A stretch of 64,000 nt of DNA from Eudoraea chungangensis (GTDB taxonomy: Bacteria; Bacteroidota; Bacteroidia; Flavobacteriales; Flavobacteriaceae), in the NCBI RefSeq assembly GCF_029360665.1, contig NZ_JARDUB010000006.1:310001-374000 (forward strand). Reading direction: 5' to 3'. The notes below the pieces were generated by a model. That model did not search any database, was not told the origin of the DNA, and saw only the letters and a program-made list of their open reading frames with translations. A program made the position numbers and the translations under genes. Of this stretch, positions 33,866-42,226 are shown in pieces (position 1 is the first letter of the stretch; each line of letters starts with the position of its first letter).

Positions 33866-34561
33866 ATGAAAAAACGCCTTGGAATCTTATTGTTATTCGG
33901 TCTTCTGTTCATTGCTTTTTTGGCAAATTGGACCTATAGCTATTACCAGGGTCTGGAAGAAGCTTACCTTCCTGTTTTAGAAACCCGGCCACTTCCGGTA
34001 ATTCCTTCTGAAAAAAAAGTATTTGAACGATCTAAATATGCTTTAGACTATTTAAATACCCCAAATGATGAAAATCACCAAAGAACACTAGAGCGTTACT
34101 ATGATAACCGGGCCTATGTTGGTGCTCCACCAAGTATTCCACATCCAGTAGCCCAAAAGCTTGGAATAGGAGGAAAGGTATGTTTGCAATGCCATCAAAA
34201 TGGTGGATTTGTGGAAAAATTCAACGCCTATGCTCCGGTTACGCCCCATCCGGAAATGATTAATTGCAAGCAATGCCATGTAGAACAGCAAACACAAAGT
34301 AGCTTTACGGCGAGTACTTTTTATAAGAAACCGGCACCTGGCGTAGGTAGTAACAATGCCTTACCCGGAAGTCCGCCTACCATACCACACGCCTTACTGA
34401 TGCGAGAAAATTGTCTGGCCTGTCATGCAGGGCCTGCGGCGGTTAAGGAACTATGGATAAATCATCCCGAACGAGTTAATTGTCGTCAGTGTCATTTACC
34501 CTCGCAACAGGAAGGAAAAAATGTGGAAGAATTTGTTAGGATTAATACGTATAGCGAATGA
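33866..34561 (+). CDS. napB: Tetraheme NapB-like cytochrome (duplicated NapB)
   Basis: An electron-transfer partner of NapA. One N-terminal helix anchors or exports the protein. Four CXXCH motifs are at 106-110, 134-138, 183-187 and 206-210. Two NapB-like units can be seen: 'GAPPSIPH...CLQCH...TPH...NCKQCH' and 'GSPPTIPH...CLACH...NHPERVNCRQCH'. Standard NapB has only one such diheme unit. The ATG at 33866 is 1 bp after the napA stop; an upstream in-frame TTG would lie inside napA. The last 4 bp overlap the next gene (ATGA). Confidence 0.83.
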   Translation: MKKRLGILLLFGLLFIAFLANWTYSYYQGLEEAYLPVLETRPLPVIPSEKKVFERSKYALDYLNTPNDENHQRTLERYYDNRAYVGAPPSIPHPVAQKLGIGGKVCLQCHQNGGFVEKFNAYAPVTPHPEMINCKQCHVEQQTQSSFTASTFYKKPAPGVGSNNALPGSPPTIPHALLMRENCLACHAGPAAVKELWINHPERVNCRQCHLPSQQEGKNVEEFVRINTYSE

Positions 34562-35175
34562 ACATACACAGATTTATAATAATAGTAATAGTTGTTTTTT
34601 GCGTTGGTTCCTGTAAACACAAAGAAGGAGAATACCACAGTCTAAAGGATAAAATAGACGCTGAAACCAAGAATTATCAGGATCCTGAAATCTCTTCAGA
34701 AAGCTATATTGGAGATGTTAAGACAATAGAAATTAAAGAAGGGGACCACCGTTTTCTAATCCCTGAACGAAAGAGCCAAATAACTTCATTTGCCTGTACC
34801 GAATGTCATACCCAGCCCTTAGGTAAAATGAAGAGGATAGAGGGAGAAAAAAGAGCGCACTGGGAGCTGCAAATGCAGCATGCCGATGAAAAGGCCATGA
34901 ACTGTACCAGTTGCCATATGGGAGAAAATATGGACAATCTAAATAGTCTAACTGGGAGTATCATAGATTTTAATCAGAGTTATCTGCTCTGTGCTCAGTG
35001 CCATAATTCGCAGTTTCAAGATTGGAAAGGAGGGGCACATGGTAAAAATATTGGTGGATGGGCAAAACCAAGGGCTGCAATGACCTGCGTTAGTTGCCAT
35101 AATCCCCATCAGCCTCAAATAGCATCTAAATGGCCGGTGCAATTCAATACCGAAATCGAAAAAGAAAGAAAATAG
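34558..35175 (+). CDS. Tetraheme c-type cytochrome lipoprotein
   Basis: A lipoprotein signal with lipobox VGSC (Cys19) and four CXXCH motifs at 80-84, 116-120, 145-149 and 177-181. The protein is otherwise unlike NapC/NrfH: the N-terminal anchor is a lipobox and not a transmembrane helix. It overlaps the NapB-like gene by 4 bp. It probably carries electrons between the NrfCD-like module and the NapAB-like proteins at the membrane surface. His at 101, 108, 161 and 184 are possible distal heme ligands. The exact family is not recognised. Confidence 0.78.
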   Translation: MNIHRFIIIVIVVFCVGSCKHKEGEYHSLKDKIDAETKNYQDPEISSESYIGDVKTIEIKEGDHRFLIPERKSQITSFACTECHTQPLGKMKRIEGEKRAHWELQMQHADEKAMNCTSCHMGENMDNLNSLTGSIIDFNQSYLLCAQCHNSQFQDWKGGAHGKNIGGWAKPRAAMTCVSCHNPHQPQIASKWPVQFNTEIEKERK

Positions 35176-35192
35176 CGATAAATAAAATTCCA

Positions 35193-36344
35193 ATGGAAGA
35201 GAAAAAAAAATGGTTCCAATTAGACCTCGGACTAAGTAAAAAACAGACCGTTGGCGGTAGTTGTGGTTGCGGCAAGAGCAGTGGTGGATGCAATTCTCAC
35301 AGCCTTAGTCCCAGCAAGGAAGAGTACCGCATTTCTGCAGAAGAATTCGACACCGCTGTAGAAAACGAACTAACCGAAACGACTCCACCGGAACCTCGAA
35401 AAGATGGTTTTCAACAGGTATTTGAAGTGAAAATGGACAGGAGAACTGCCTTTAGAAAACTAACCGCAAGTTTGTTGGTAGGGGCAGGTGCTGTACAAAC
35501 CTCCTGCAGTGTGGTCACCGGAGAAGAAACCAAAGAGAAGGCACAGATAGACTGGGAAGAACAGTTTAAAGGCAACTACAAACTGATGACACCTGAAGAA
35601 AAAAAGGCCACAGTAGATCGCCTGGTTAGGTCGTATCAATTGCGAAAAAAGAAGAACATTAAAATGTCTTCAACGGATGCCGCTAAAGATGTACTTTTTG
35701 GCTATGCTTTCAATATATCTAAATGCCAAGGGTATATGAACTGTGTCAGTGCCTGCGTAGAAGAAAATAACCAGGATAGAAATTCCCAGATGCAGTATAT
35801 CCGTATCCACGAAATGAAAGATGGCCAAGGATTTAAATTTAATGAAGCGGATGACAATTATTATCATGAAGTACCTGCTGAAGGACATTTTTATATGGGT
35901 ACCCAATGTTTTCATTGCGATAATCCACCCTGCGTAAATGTATGTCCCGTGGAAGCTACCTGGCGTGAGGAAGACGGTCTTGTAGTTATAGATTATGATT
36001 GGTGTATCGGCTGCAGGTATTGCATGGCGGCCTGTCCTTATGACGGGCGCCGTTTTAATTGGAGCAAACCGGAGGTTCCGGAGGAGGAAGTTAACAAAAA
36101 CCAACATTATTTAGGTAACCGGATGCGAAAAAAGGGTGTTATGGAAAAATGTACCTTTTGTGTACAACGTTCCAGAGCAGGAAAAGATCCGGCATGTGTA
36201 GAAGCGTGCCCTACAGGAGCCAGGATTTTTGGTAACCTTTTAGATCCGGATAGTACTATTAGATGGGTATTGGAAAACAAACAAGTCTTTCGCCTAAAAG
36301 AAGACTTGGGTACAGAACCAAAGTTCTGGTATTTTATGGATTAA
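35193..36344 (+). CDS. NrfC/PsrB-like 4Fe-4S protein with internal Tat motif
   Basis: A ferredoxin-type subunit of 383 residues for four clusters. Cysteines for three full clusters are at 239/242/247/251, 271/274/277/281 and 320/323/335/339. In the first motif (KCQGYMNCVSAC, 177-188) the second Cys is replaced by Tyr181, leaving three Cys. A twin-arginine motif RRTAFRKL followed by a hydrophobic run (83-101) lies internally, not at the N-terminus, like the extended Tat signals of Bacteroidota MoCo/4Fe-4S proteins. The N-terminus has a Cys-rich stretch (SCGCGKSSGGC). The ATG at 35193 is chosen because the longer frame runs into the cytochrome gene. The partner is the NrfD-like protein. Confidence 0.82.
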   Translation: MEEKKKWFQLDLGLSKKQTVGGSCGCGKSSGGCNSHSLSPSKEEYRISAEEFDTAVENELTETTPPEPRKDGFQQVFEVKMDRRTAFRKLTASLLVGAGAVQTSCSVVTGEETKEKAQIDWEEQFKGNYKLMTPEEKKATVDRLVRSYQLRKKKNIKMSSTDAAKDVLFGYAFNISKCQGYMNCVSACVEENNQDRNSQMQYIRIHEMKDGQGFKFNEADDNYYHEVPAEGHFYMGTQCFHCDNPPCVNVCPVEATWREEDGLVVIDYDWCIGCRYCMAACPYDGRRFNWSKPEVPEEEVNKNQHYLGNRMRKKGVMEKCTFCVQRSRAGKDPACVEACPTGARIFGNLLDPDSTIRWVLENKQVFRLKEDLGTEPKFWYFMD

Positions 36345-36375
36345 AAAGAACAATCCACTATTTAAAAGTAAACCA

Positions 36376-37620
36376 ATGGAGACATTTAGAGCGTTTATAA
36401 GCATGGTAAAAGATAGTTTTGGGTTTATCACCCATGGCTCTAAAACCTATCTTATTTGGATGATTTTCCTAACCGTAATCATGCTTTTCGGCATGTACGC
36501 CTATTCTATTCAACTAGAAGAAGGTTTAAGTGTTACTGGTATGACCGATCGCGTAAGCTGGGGCCTTTATATCTCTAATTTCACTTTTTTAGTGGGGGTT
36601 GCGGCCGCAGCCGTGATGTTAGTAATGCCCACCTATGTCTTGCACGACATTGATTTTAAACAGGCAGTTTTGGTAGGAGAAGGCCTTGCAGTAGCTGCCT
36701 TGGTGATGTGTTTGGTTTTTGTAGTAGCTGATATGGGAGGTCCCAACCTACTATGGCATATGATTCCAGGAATTGGGGTTTTTAATTTTCCAAATTCTAT
36801 GTTGGCTTGGGATGTAATTGTTCTCAATGGCTATCTGTTTATCAACATTACCATTCCGCTTTACATTCTATTCTGCCATTACCAAGGGAAAGAGGCCAAC
36901 CCCAAAATCTATGTCCCCGGGTCTATTTTATCGGTACTGTGGGCAGTAGGAATTCACTTGGTTACTGCTTTTTTATACGAAGGCTTACAAGCACGCCCTT
37001 TTTGGAACAATGCATTATTAGGTCCCAGATTCTTAGCTTCTGCCTTTGCAGCGGGTCCTGCCCTGATAATTTTAGTTTTGGCGGCCATTAGAAGGTATTC
37101 TGAATTTAAAATTACCGATAAAACCATAAAAAAAATTGCTATGATTGTAACCGTGGCAGCGCAAATTAACCTTATAATGCTGGTCTCGGAATTATTCAAA
37201 GAGTTCTACGCGCCCACCCACCATAGTGAAAGTGCCTATTATCTTTTCTTTGGTTTAGAAGGGAAAACGGCCTTATTGCCCTGGATATGGACTGCGATTC
37301 CTCTAAATGTGCTCGCAACTATTATGTTAACCTTTCACAAACTCCGTAACAACCTAAATGTCCTTTATATTTGCTGTTTTATGCTCTTCGTAGCCATTTG
37401 GATAGAAAAAGGTTTCGGCCTAATAGTACCCGGTTTTATTCCCGGACCTTATGGTAAAATTGCAGAATATACACCCACCTGGATAGAGATTTGGGTAACC
37501 TTGGGAATTTGGGCCCTTGGTGCTTTTATTTTTACGATGTTGGCCAAGACTTCCATTGGTATTGAAATGGGTAAATTGCGGTATAAGAAGAAAGAGGTTG
37601 AAGAAGCTGAGACAGCTTAA
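36376..37620 (+). CDS. NrfD/PsrC-like quinol-oxidising membrane subunit
   Basis: An integral membrane protein of 414 residues with about ten helices, of the polysulfide-reductase NrfD family ('TYLIWMIFLTVIMLFGMYAYSIQL', 'DRVSWGLYISNFTFLVGVAAAAVM', 'MLAWDVIVLNGYLFIN'). Such subunits bind menaquinol and pass electrons to the iron-sulfur partner; they carry no heme. It lies 31 bp after the NrfC-like gene. With no napC, napG or napH in the operon, this is the likely quinol entry point for nitrate reduction. Confidence 0.86.
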   Translation: METFRAFISMVKDSFGFITHGSKTYLIWMIFLTVIMLFGMYAYSIQLEEGLSVTGMTDRVSWGLYISNFTFLVGVAAAAVMLVMPTYVLHDIDFKQAVLVGEGLAVAALVMCLVFVVADMGGPNLLWHMIPGIGVFNFPNSMLAWDVIVLNGYLFINITIPLYILFCHYQGKEANPKIYVPGSILSVLWAVGIHLVTAFLYEGLQARPFWNNALLGPRFLASAFAAGPALIILVLAAIRRYSEFKITDKTIKKIAMIVTVAAQINLIMLVSELFKEFYAPTHHSESAYYLFFGLEGKTALLPWIWTAIPLNVLATIMLTFHKLRNNLNVLYICCFMLFVAIWIEKGFGLIVPGFIPGPYGKIAEYTPTWIEIWVTLGIWALGAFIFTMLAKTSIGIEMGKLRYKKKEVEEAETA

Positions 37621-37632
37621 AAACACTATGAA

Positions 37633-37998
37633 ATGAAAATCAGAATACGAGGCAATTCTATACGTTTTAGGCTAACCAAAACTGAAGTAGAAAAGCTATG
37701 TAATAAAGGGATTGTAGAAGAACGATGCCAATTTGAAGAGACTAGTTTTTTTTACGTCGTTAAAGAAACCACCGAAAAGGAGGAACTGTTCGGTTCTTTT
37801 GAAAACAATGCGATTTTATTGTATGTTCCCAGTATTCTACTAAAAAATTGGCATCATAATGACACCGTAGGCTTCTACCATAGCCAAAGAGTAAAAGCAG
37901 GTACAATACTTATGCTTACGCTAGAAAAAGACTTCGTTTGTATGGACGAAACAGTAGAAGACCAATCCGATAATTATCCCAATCCAAAGGCTTTGTAA
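37633..37998 (+). CDS. Small conserved protein (DUF7009-like), last gene of nap operon
   Basis: 121 residues without a signal peptide. The N-terminus 'MKIRIRGNSIRFRLTKTEVEKLCNKG' and the C-terminal acidic motif 'DFVCMDETVEDQSDNYPNP' resemble a small flavobacterial protein family I know as DUF7009, function unknown. It lies 12 bp after the NrfD-like gene on the same strand, so it belongs to the nap operon. A role in assembly or cofactor handling is a guess from position only. Cys65-like positions are not conserved enough to call a metal site. Confidence 0.7.
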   Translation: MKIRIRGNSIRFRLTKTEVEKLCNKGIVEERCQFEETSFFYVVKETTEKEELFGSFENNAILLYVPSILLKNWHHNDTVGFYHSQRVKAGTILMLTLEKDFVCMDETVEDQSDNYPNPKAL

Positions 37999-38008
37999 TT
38001 TTAAGTTT

Positions 38009-38701
38009 CTATTTTTCTAAAGCCGCTATTTTATTACGCACAATAATTTTATAGGTAGTACTCACTGGTACTTTATTGTCATCAATCCACAAATAGGCCG
38101 CCGTTATTTTTGAAACTCTGTGTAAATTGGCAATGTAGGACTTGTGTGTACGTTGGAAATTATCAGACAGTACCGTACTGATATGGGTAAGGGTTTCGGT
38201 AATCAAGTACATCCTTGAATCTGTGAATATTTTTAAATAATTACCAAAACTCTGTATATACAGAATAGATATAAAGGAAATATTTAAAGGGATGCCTTCA
38301 TGCTTAATCTGCAGCTCATGGCTTTCTTTGTGCTCAGTAGATGCACCTATTTTAATAGTGGAAGCCTTATTCACAGCTTTTAGGAAACGTTCAATTCGTA
38401 TGGGTTTTAATAAATAATCTACCACCCCGTAATTATAACTTTCTAGGGCATACTCCGAATAGGCGGTTGTTAAAATAACCTTGGGCGGGTTTATCAGTGC
38501 GCTGAGGATTTCCATACCACTTAGCTCTGGCATTTTAATGTCAAGAAAAATTAGATCAATTTCATTTTGCTGAATGAAGTTGATAAATTCCAGAGGATTT
38601 CCGGTACTAAGTACCAGCTTAAAATTCTCAATTTTAGCGCAGTATTCTTCCAATACCCTGCGTGCCAGTATTTCATCGTCTATTATACCTACCTTAATCA
38701 T
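38009..38701 (-). CDS. LytTR-type response regulator
   Basis: A receiver domain (1-120) with acidic pocket Asp8-Asp9, phospho-acceptor Asp54 (FLDIKMP) and Lys99 (LLKP), then a LytTR DNA-binding domain (about 130-230; 'GNYLKIFTDSRMYLITETLTHI', 'RTHKSYIANL'). It overlaps the histidine-kinase gene by 4 bp, so the two form one system. It converges on the nap operon with 10 bp between stop codons, which makes control of nap possible but not demonstrated. LytTR proteins usually bind direct repeats about 21-22 bp apart. Confidence 0.9.
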   Translation of the reverse strand: MIKVGIIDDEILARRVLEEYCAKIENFKLVLSTGNPLEFINFIQQNEIDLIFLDIKMPELSGMEILSALINPPKVILTTAYSEYALESYNYGVVDYLLKPIRIERFLKAVNKASTIKIGASTEHKESHELQIKHEGIPLNISFISILYIQSFGNYLKIFTDSRMYLITETLTHISTVLSDNFQRTHKSYIANLHRVSKITAAYLWIDDNKVPVSTTYKIIVRNKIAALEK

Positions 38702-39723
38702 GCATCTGGACTCTTTAAATCTATAGTTAACACTACCTCAAATGTCTTTTTACTATCCTTTATAGACAAATCGTGAGACTTTGGATATAAAAGTTCTAAG
38801 CGTCTTTTTACATTTTCTAGTCCCAATCCTTCTCGTTCGGATCTAATTAATTTAGTAGGCTTCGAATTTAGTACCGAAAAATGTAACCTTGTTTTTTTCA
38901 TGGTGGCAGAAACATCTAAACTGCTTATTTCATTAGTGCTTTGGGCACCATGTTTTATGGCATTTTCAACAAAGGGAATAAGTAACATTGGGGCAATTGC
39001 ATAGTCTGAAAGTGCTCCATCAATCAGGAATTCTATGTTGCATCGGTTACTAAGACGTTTTTCTTCTAGTAATAAATAGTTCTCAATAAACTCCAGTTCT
39101 TCTTTCACCAATACTCGATCTTTTTTTGCACTCTCCAACTGATACCGCATTAATTCGGAGAGTTGCATCACCATCGCAGGTGTTTCTGGCGATTGCTCTC
39201 TGGAGAGGCTATATATACTATTTAAAGAGTTAAATAAAAAGTGAGGATTTACCTGCTCTTTTAAATAATTTAACTCCATTTCTTTTTGTAATTTTTCTTT
39301 CTCCTCATTTTCTCTTCTGAATATCATATTTCTTCTTAAGAAGAAAGCTGCCATCCCGGTTCCGGTGGTATAAATAAGAAAAAAGAACATCTTATATACG
39401 CCAATCCAACTCCCACTACTTGTGGAATATCCCTTTAAATAAGAACAACCAAATATAATTGCAACAAGCAGTATGCCATATGATAAATACTTTTTCTTAT
39501 CATAAAAAACAGGGATTAGAATAAAATGGTTTACCCAAATAACACCCATTATAGACGCTGCAAAACCCAGTTGCCATAAAATAAAACTATAGTCGTCATC
39601 AAAATTATCCTTAAATAACCAGCCGCCCAGTATTTCAAGCGTGGCTACTAGTAAAAAGGCTCCTATGTTAATTAGAATAGTATGCCGTAAAGACTTTTTA
39701 TTCATATACTCTTTTATAACCAT
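38698..39723 (-). CDS. LytS/YehU-type sensor histidine kinase
   Basis: 341 residues with four N-terminal membrane helices (about 14-130), a coiled-coil linker (RRENEEKEKLQKEMELN), the His_kinase block with phospho-acceptor His161 (QVNPHFLFNSLNS), and an ATP-binding part with 'LLIPFVENAIKHG' and 'GLGLENVKRRLEL'. The sensor part has no periplasmic domain, so the signal may be membrane-related. It forms a pair with the LytTR regulator. ATG start at 39723. Confidence 0.9.
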   Translation of the reverse strand: MVIKEYMNKKSLRHTILINIGAFLLVATLEILGGWLFKDNFDDDYSFILWQLGFAASIMGVIWVNHFILIPVFYDKKKYLSYGILLVAIIFGCSYLKGYSTSSGSWIGVYKMFFFLIYTTGTGMAAFFLRRNMIFRRENEEKEKLQKEMELNYLKEQVNPHFLFNSLNSIYSLSREQSPETPAMVMQLSELMRYQLESAKKDRVLVKEELEFIENYLLLEEKRLSNRCNIEFLIDGALSDYAIAPMLLIPFVENAIKHGAQSTNEISSLDVSATMKKTRLHFSVLNSKPTKLIRSEREGLGLENVKRRLELLYPKSHDLSIKDSKKTFEVVLTIDLKSPDA

Positions 39724-39946
39724 CTAATAAAGATAGTATCAATAAACACAAACCCACATATTTTCTTTACCAATACGATATATCCATGACGAAATGGTTT
39801 TATCATTTAATTATGGACTTTATCATGTTTAAGAGACTAGACCCGAAATATGCTCTAATTTTAGCAGACCTTTTGTTGCCAATCGAGTTTAATATACAAA
39901 GGGCTAACGATATTCTAATGCCTTTATTAAATAAAAAAAGACAAAC

Positions 39947-41953
39947 ATGAAAACGATTAAATTATTACTTCTCTTAACACTGATTATGCCTGTATACACC
40001 GCCTATGCACAGAAAGTTAGTGTGCCAAAAGACGAAGAATCCTCTTTTGAATTACCACATATTCGGGTAGTTCCTATAAAAGATAGGAAGACAGAAAGAA
40101 ATTACGAACTATATATAAAGCTTCCAGAGGGGTATGCAGAAAATAAGGATAAAAACTACCCAGTACTGTACTTTACCGATGCCATGTGGCATATTGAAAT
40201 ATTATCTGCCTCTACAGAATATATGTTAGAAGAAGTTATTTTAGTTGGAATTTCCTGGCAAAAAGATATAAATGAAGAACTGAAGAAAGAAGTAGGAGAA
40301 CATGTTAGTCGGTTTAGGGATTACAGCTTCCGAGAATCTGATAAGCCTGAAATTCAAAGCAAATATCAGTTGGGGCAAGCGAATAAACACTTAAACTTTA
40401 TTCGAAATGACGTCATCGATTACATAGACAGGCAATATCGAACAGACACAAACAGTCGCACCTATTTCGGCTATTCCATGGGAGGTGAATTCGGTGCTTA
40501 CATATTATTAACACAACCCGATTCCTTTAATAATTACATTCTCGGAAGTCCATCTATTAAAAATGAAGTGCCTTATCTATCGGAGTTTAATTCGAAACTT
40601 GGCCCCTACGAGGCAGCCAACAAAAATTCTAGCCTACATGCCAATGTTTTTATTACCTATGGCTCCTTAGAACAGGAGATGATAGCACCTATAGACGAGT
40701 TTGTTAGCTTATTAAAAGATAGGAGAGATCCTGGTTTAGCTGTTCTAAAAGAAGTAGTTGATGGGGATCATCAGAGTGCTTTCCCCAGGACGGCACTTCG
40801 GAGTGTTGAATGGTTAGCCTCCGTGATGAATCCCGTTTCGGGAAATTTAAAGGAGGTATCTTTCTGGGATATTCCTCAACTCAATAAAGCCTTTATTAAC
40901 ACCACTCCAGAAGACAGAAAAGATGGAATATCTGTTGGGAAATTATCGGAGCTTAGTGCGGATTCTGACCCAATTCTTAAATTAACCCAGGAAATTGCTG
41001 CTGGCGAACACGGGAACTATGATGCACTTCTTATAGCGCACAAAAACAAATTAGTTTTTGAATCCTACTATAAAAAAGGGCGTAGTAACTTACCCCATCC
41101 ACAAGCCTCAGCAACCAAAGCATATACCTGTTTGGCGGTTGGACGTGCCATTCAATTAGGCTATTTAAGCATGGAAGATCTAAACAAACCACTAATCGAT
41201 TTTCTTAAGAATTTAGATCGTTCCAAGCTAAAAACAGGGGCAGAAAAAATAACACTCGCCAAGGCGATGACCATGCGTTCAGGAATTCGTATTTCAGATG
41301 AAGACCGTGAAAAAATGGAAAAAGATTCCTTACAACTGATAGGGCAGGGGCAAATTCAGAGTATGCTGGCCTACAGTGATCCAATTACAGATGCTTCGCA
41401 GACCTTTAAATACCAAAGTGATCCGGAATTTGTTATGCAGGTTCTAGAGGCAGTGGTCCCAGGCTCGGCCAAAGATTTTATTAAAAGGGAAGTACTAGAC
41501 CCGCTTGGCATTGTAAATTATAAATGGTTAACCGCTCCCAGTGGCCTGCCAGAGGCAGGTTGGCGTACGAGTATGACCTCGCGCAATATGCTTAAGTGGG
41601 GAATACTTGTTCAGAACAAAGGGAAGTGGGAAGGTGAGCAATTGATTTCCGAAGCCTATATTAAGCTAGCCACCAGCAGGATTCTGTTAACAGGTGATGA
41701 TGATATTTTCGGCGGAGGGGAAGCGGTTAGCAAGCAAGGTTATGGCTTTTTTTGGTGGAGTGCCGATTTGAAATACGATGGTAAGACCTATTTCTGTCAA
41801 TCTGCGCAGGGCGGTGGAGGACAATACATCATTCTTATTGAGGAATTAGATTTGCTAGTGGTGGTTACAGGGCACGACAACGACAATAAGACCTTGCAAT
41901 TAACTGCAGAGCGCATTTTGCCGGCATTTTTACGAAGGGAACAAAGGGGTTAA
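39947..41953 (+). CDS. Secreted esterase fused to a beta-lactamase-type serine hydrolase
   Basis: After a signal peptide (ends ~21, AYAQ) an Esterase_D-like alpha/beta hydrolase occupies about 35-295, with Ser177 in GYSMGG and His in 'DGDHQSAFP'. Residues about 330-668 form a class-C beta-lactamase-like domain with SxxK at Ser388-Lys391 (ASATK), a Tyr-x-Ser 'YQSD', and 'QSAQGGGGQY' in place of KTG. The two domains are in one chain. The likely substrate class is esters or D-amino-acid peptides; neither is proven. The divergent neighbour is the LytS-type kinase. Confidence 0.83.
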   Translation: MKTIKLLLLLTLIMPVYTAYAQKVSVPKDEESSFELPHIRVVPIKDRKTERNYELYIKLPEGYAENKDKNYPVLYFTDAMWHIEILSASTEYMLEEVILVGISWQKDINEELKKEVGEHVSRFRDYSFRESDKPEIQSKYQLGQANKHLNFIRNDVIDYIDRQYRTDTNSRTYFGYSMGGEFGAYILLTQPDSFNNYILGSPSIKNEVPYLSEFNSKLGPYEAANKNSSLHANVFITYGSLEQEMIAPIDEFVSLLKDRRDPGLAVLKEVVDGDHQSAFPRTALRSVEWLASVMNPVSGNLKEVSFWDIPQLNKAFINTTPEDRKDGISVGKLSELSADSDPILKLTQEIAAGEHGNYDALLIAHKNKLVFESYYKKGRSNLPHPQASATKAYTCLAVGRAIQLGYLSMEDLNKPLIDFLKNLDRSKLKTGAEKITLAKAMTMRSGIRISDEDREKMEKDSLQLIGQGQIQSMLAYSDPITDASQTFKYQSDPEFVMQVLEAVVPGSAKDFIKREVLDPLGIVNYKWLTAPSGLPEAGWRTSMTSRNMLKWGILVQNKGKWEGEQLISEAYIKLATSRILLTGDDDIFGGGEAVSKQGYGFFWWSADLKYDGKTYFCQSAQGGGGQYIILIEELDLLVVVTGHDNDNKTLQLTAERILPAFLRREQRG

Positions 41954-41961
41954 AAAGGAAC

Positions 41962-42075
41962 ATGATTTCAAAAAATATTTATAAAGCTCTACATGAGCAT
42001 AATATTCAATTAAATAGCATACTCGGAATCAATAGTAATAGTTTACAATTGGGTAAAACGTTTACCAAAAAATAA
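41962..42075 (+). CDS. Possible small ORF (37 codons), unassigned
   Basis: An ATG-to-TAA frame 8 bp after the esterase/hydrolase stop with AAGGAAC before the ATG. The product would be MISKNIYKALHEHN... ending in ...FTKK. No family is recognised. An inverted repeat GGTAAA-ACG-TTTACC (42052-42066) lies in its 3' end. Confidence 0.15.
   Translation: MISKNIYKALHEHNIQLNSILGINSNSLQLGKTFTKK
42052..42066. promoter_or_regulatory. LacI-like inverted repeat upstream of dienelactone hydrolase gene
   Basis: GGTAAA-ACG-TTTACC is a 6-bp inverted repeat around a CG, close to a LacI-family operator except for the one-base-longer centre. It is 161 bp upstream of the dienelactone hydrolase ATG. No LacI gene is in the window. 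Confidence 0.25.
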
Positions 42076-42226
42076 AAGCACCTGGTGTATAACCGCAGGT
42101 CTAATGAAGATACTTTGGACCATATGTAATAAGATACTATTGAGTAGCTACACCTGAATAAATAAAGAAATACGATTGCCTAAGTATTGTATTTACTATC
42201 TTTAGGAATAGTTAAATAACGTTGAA

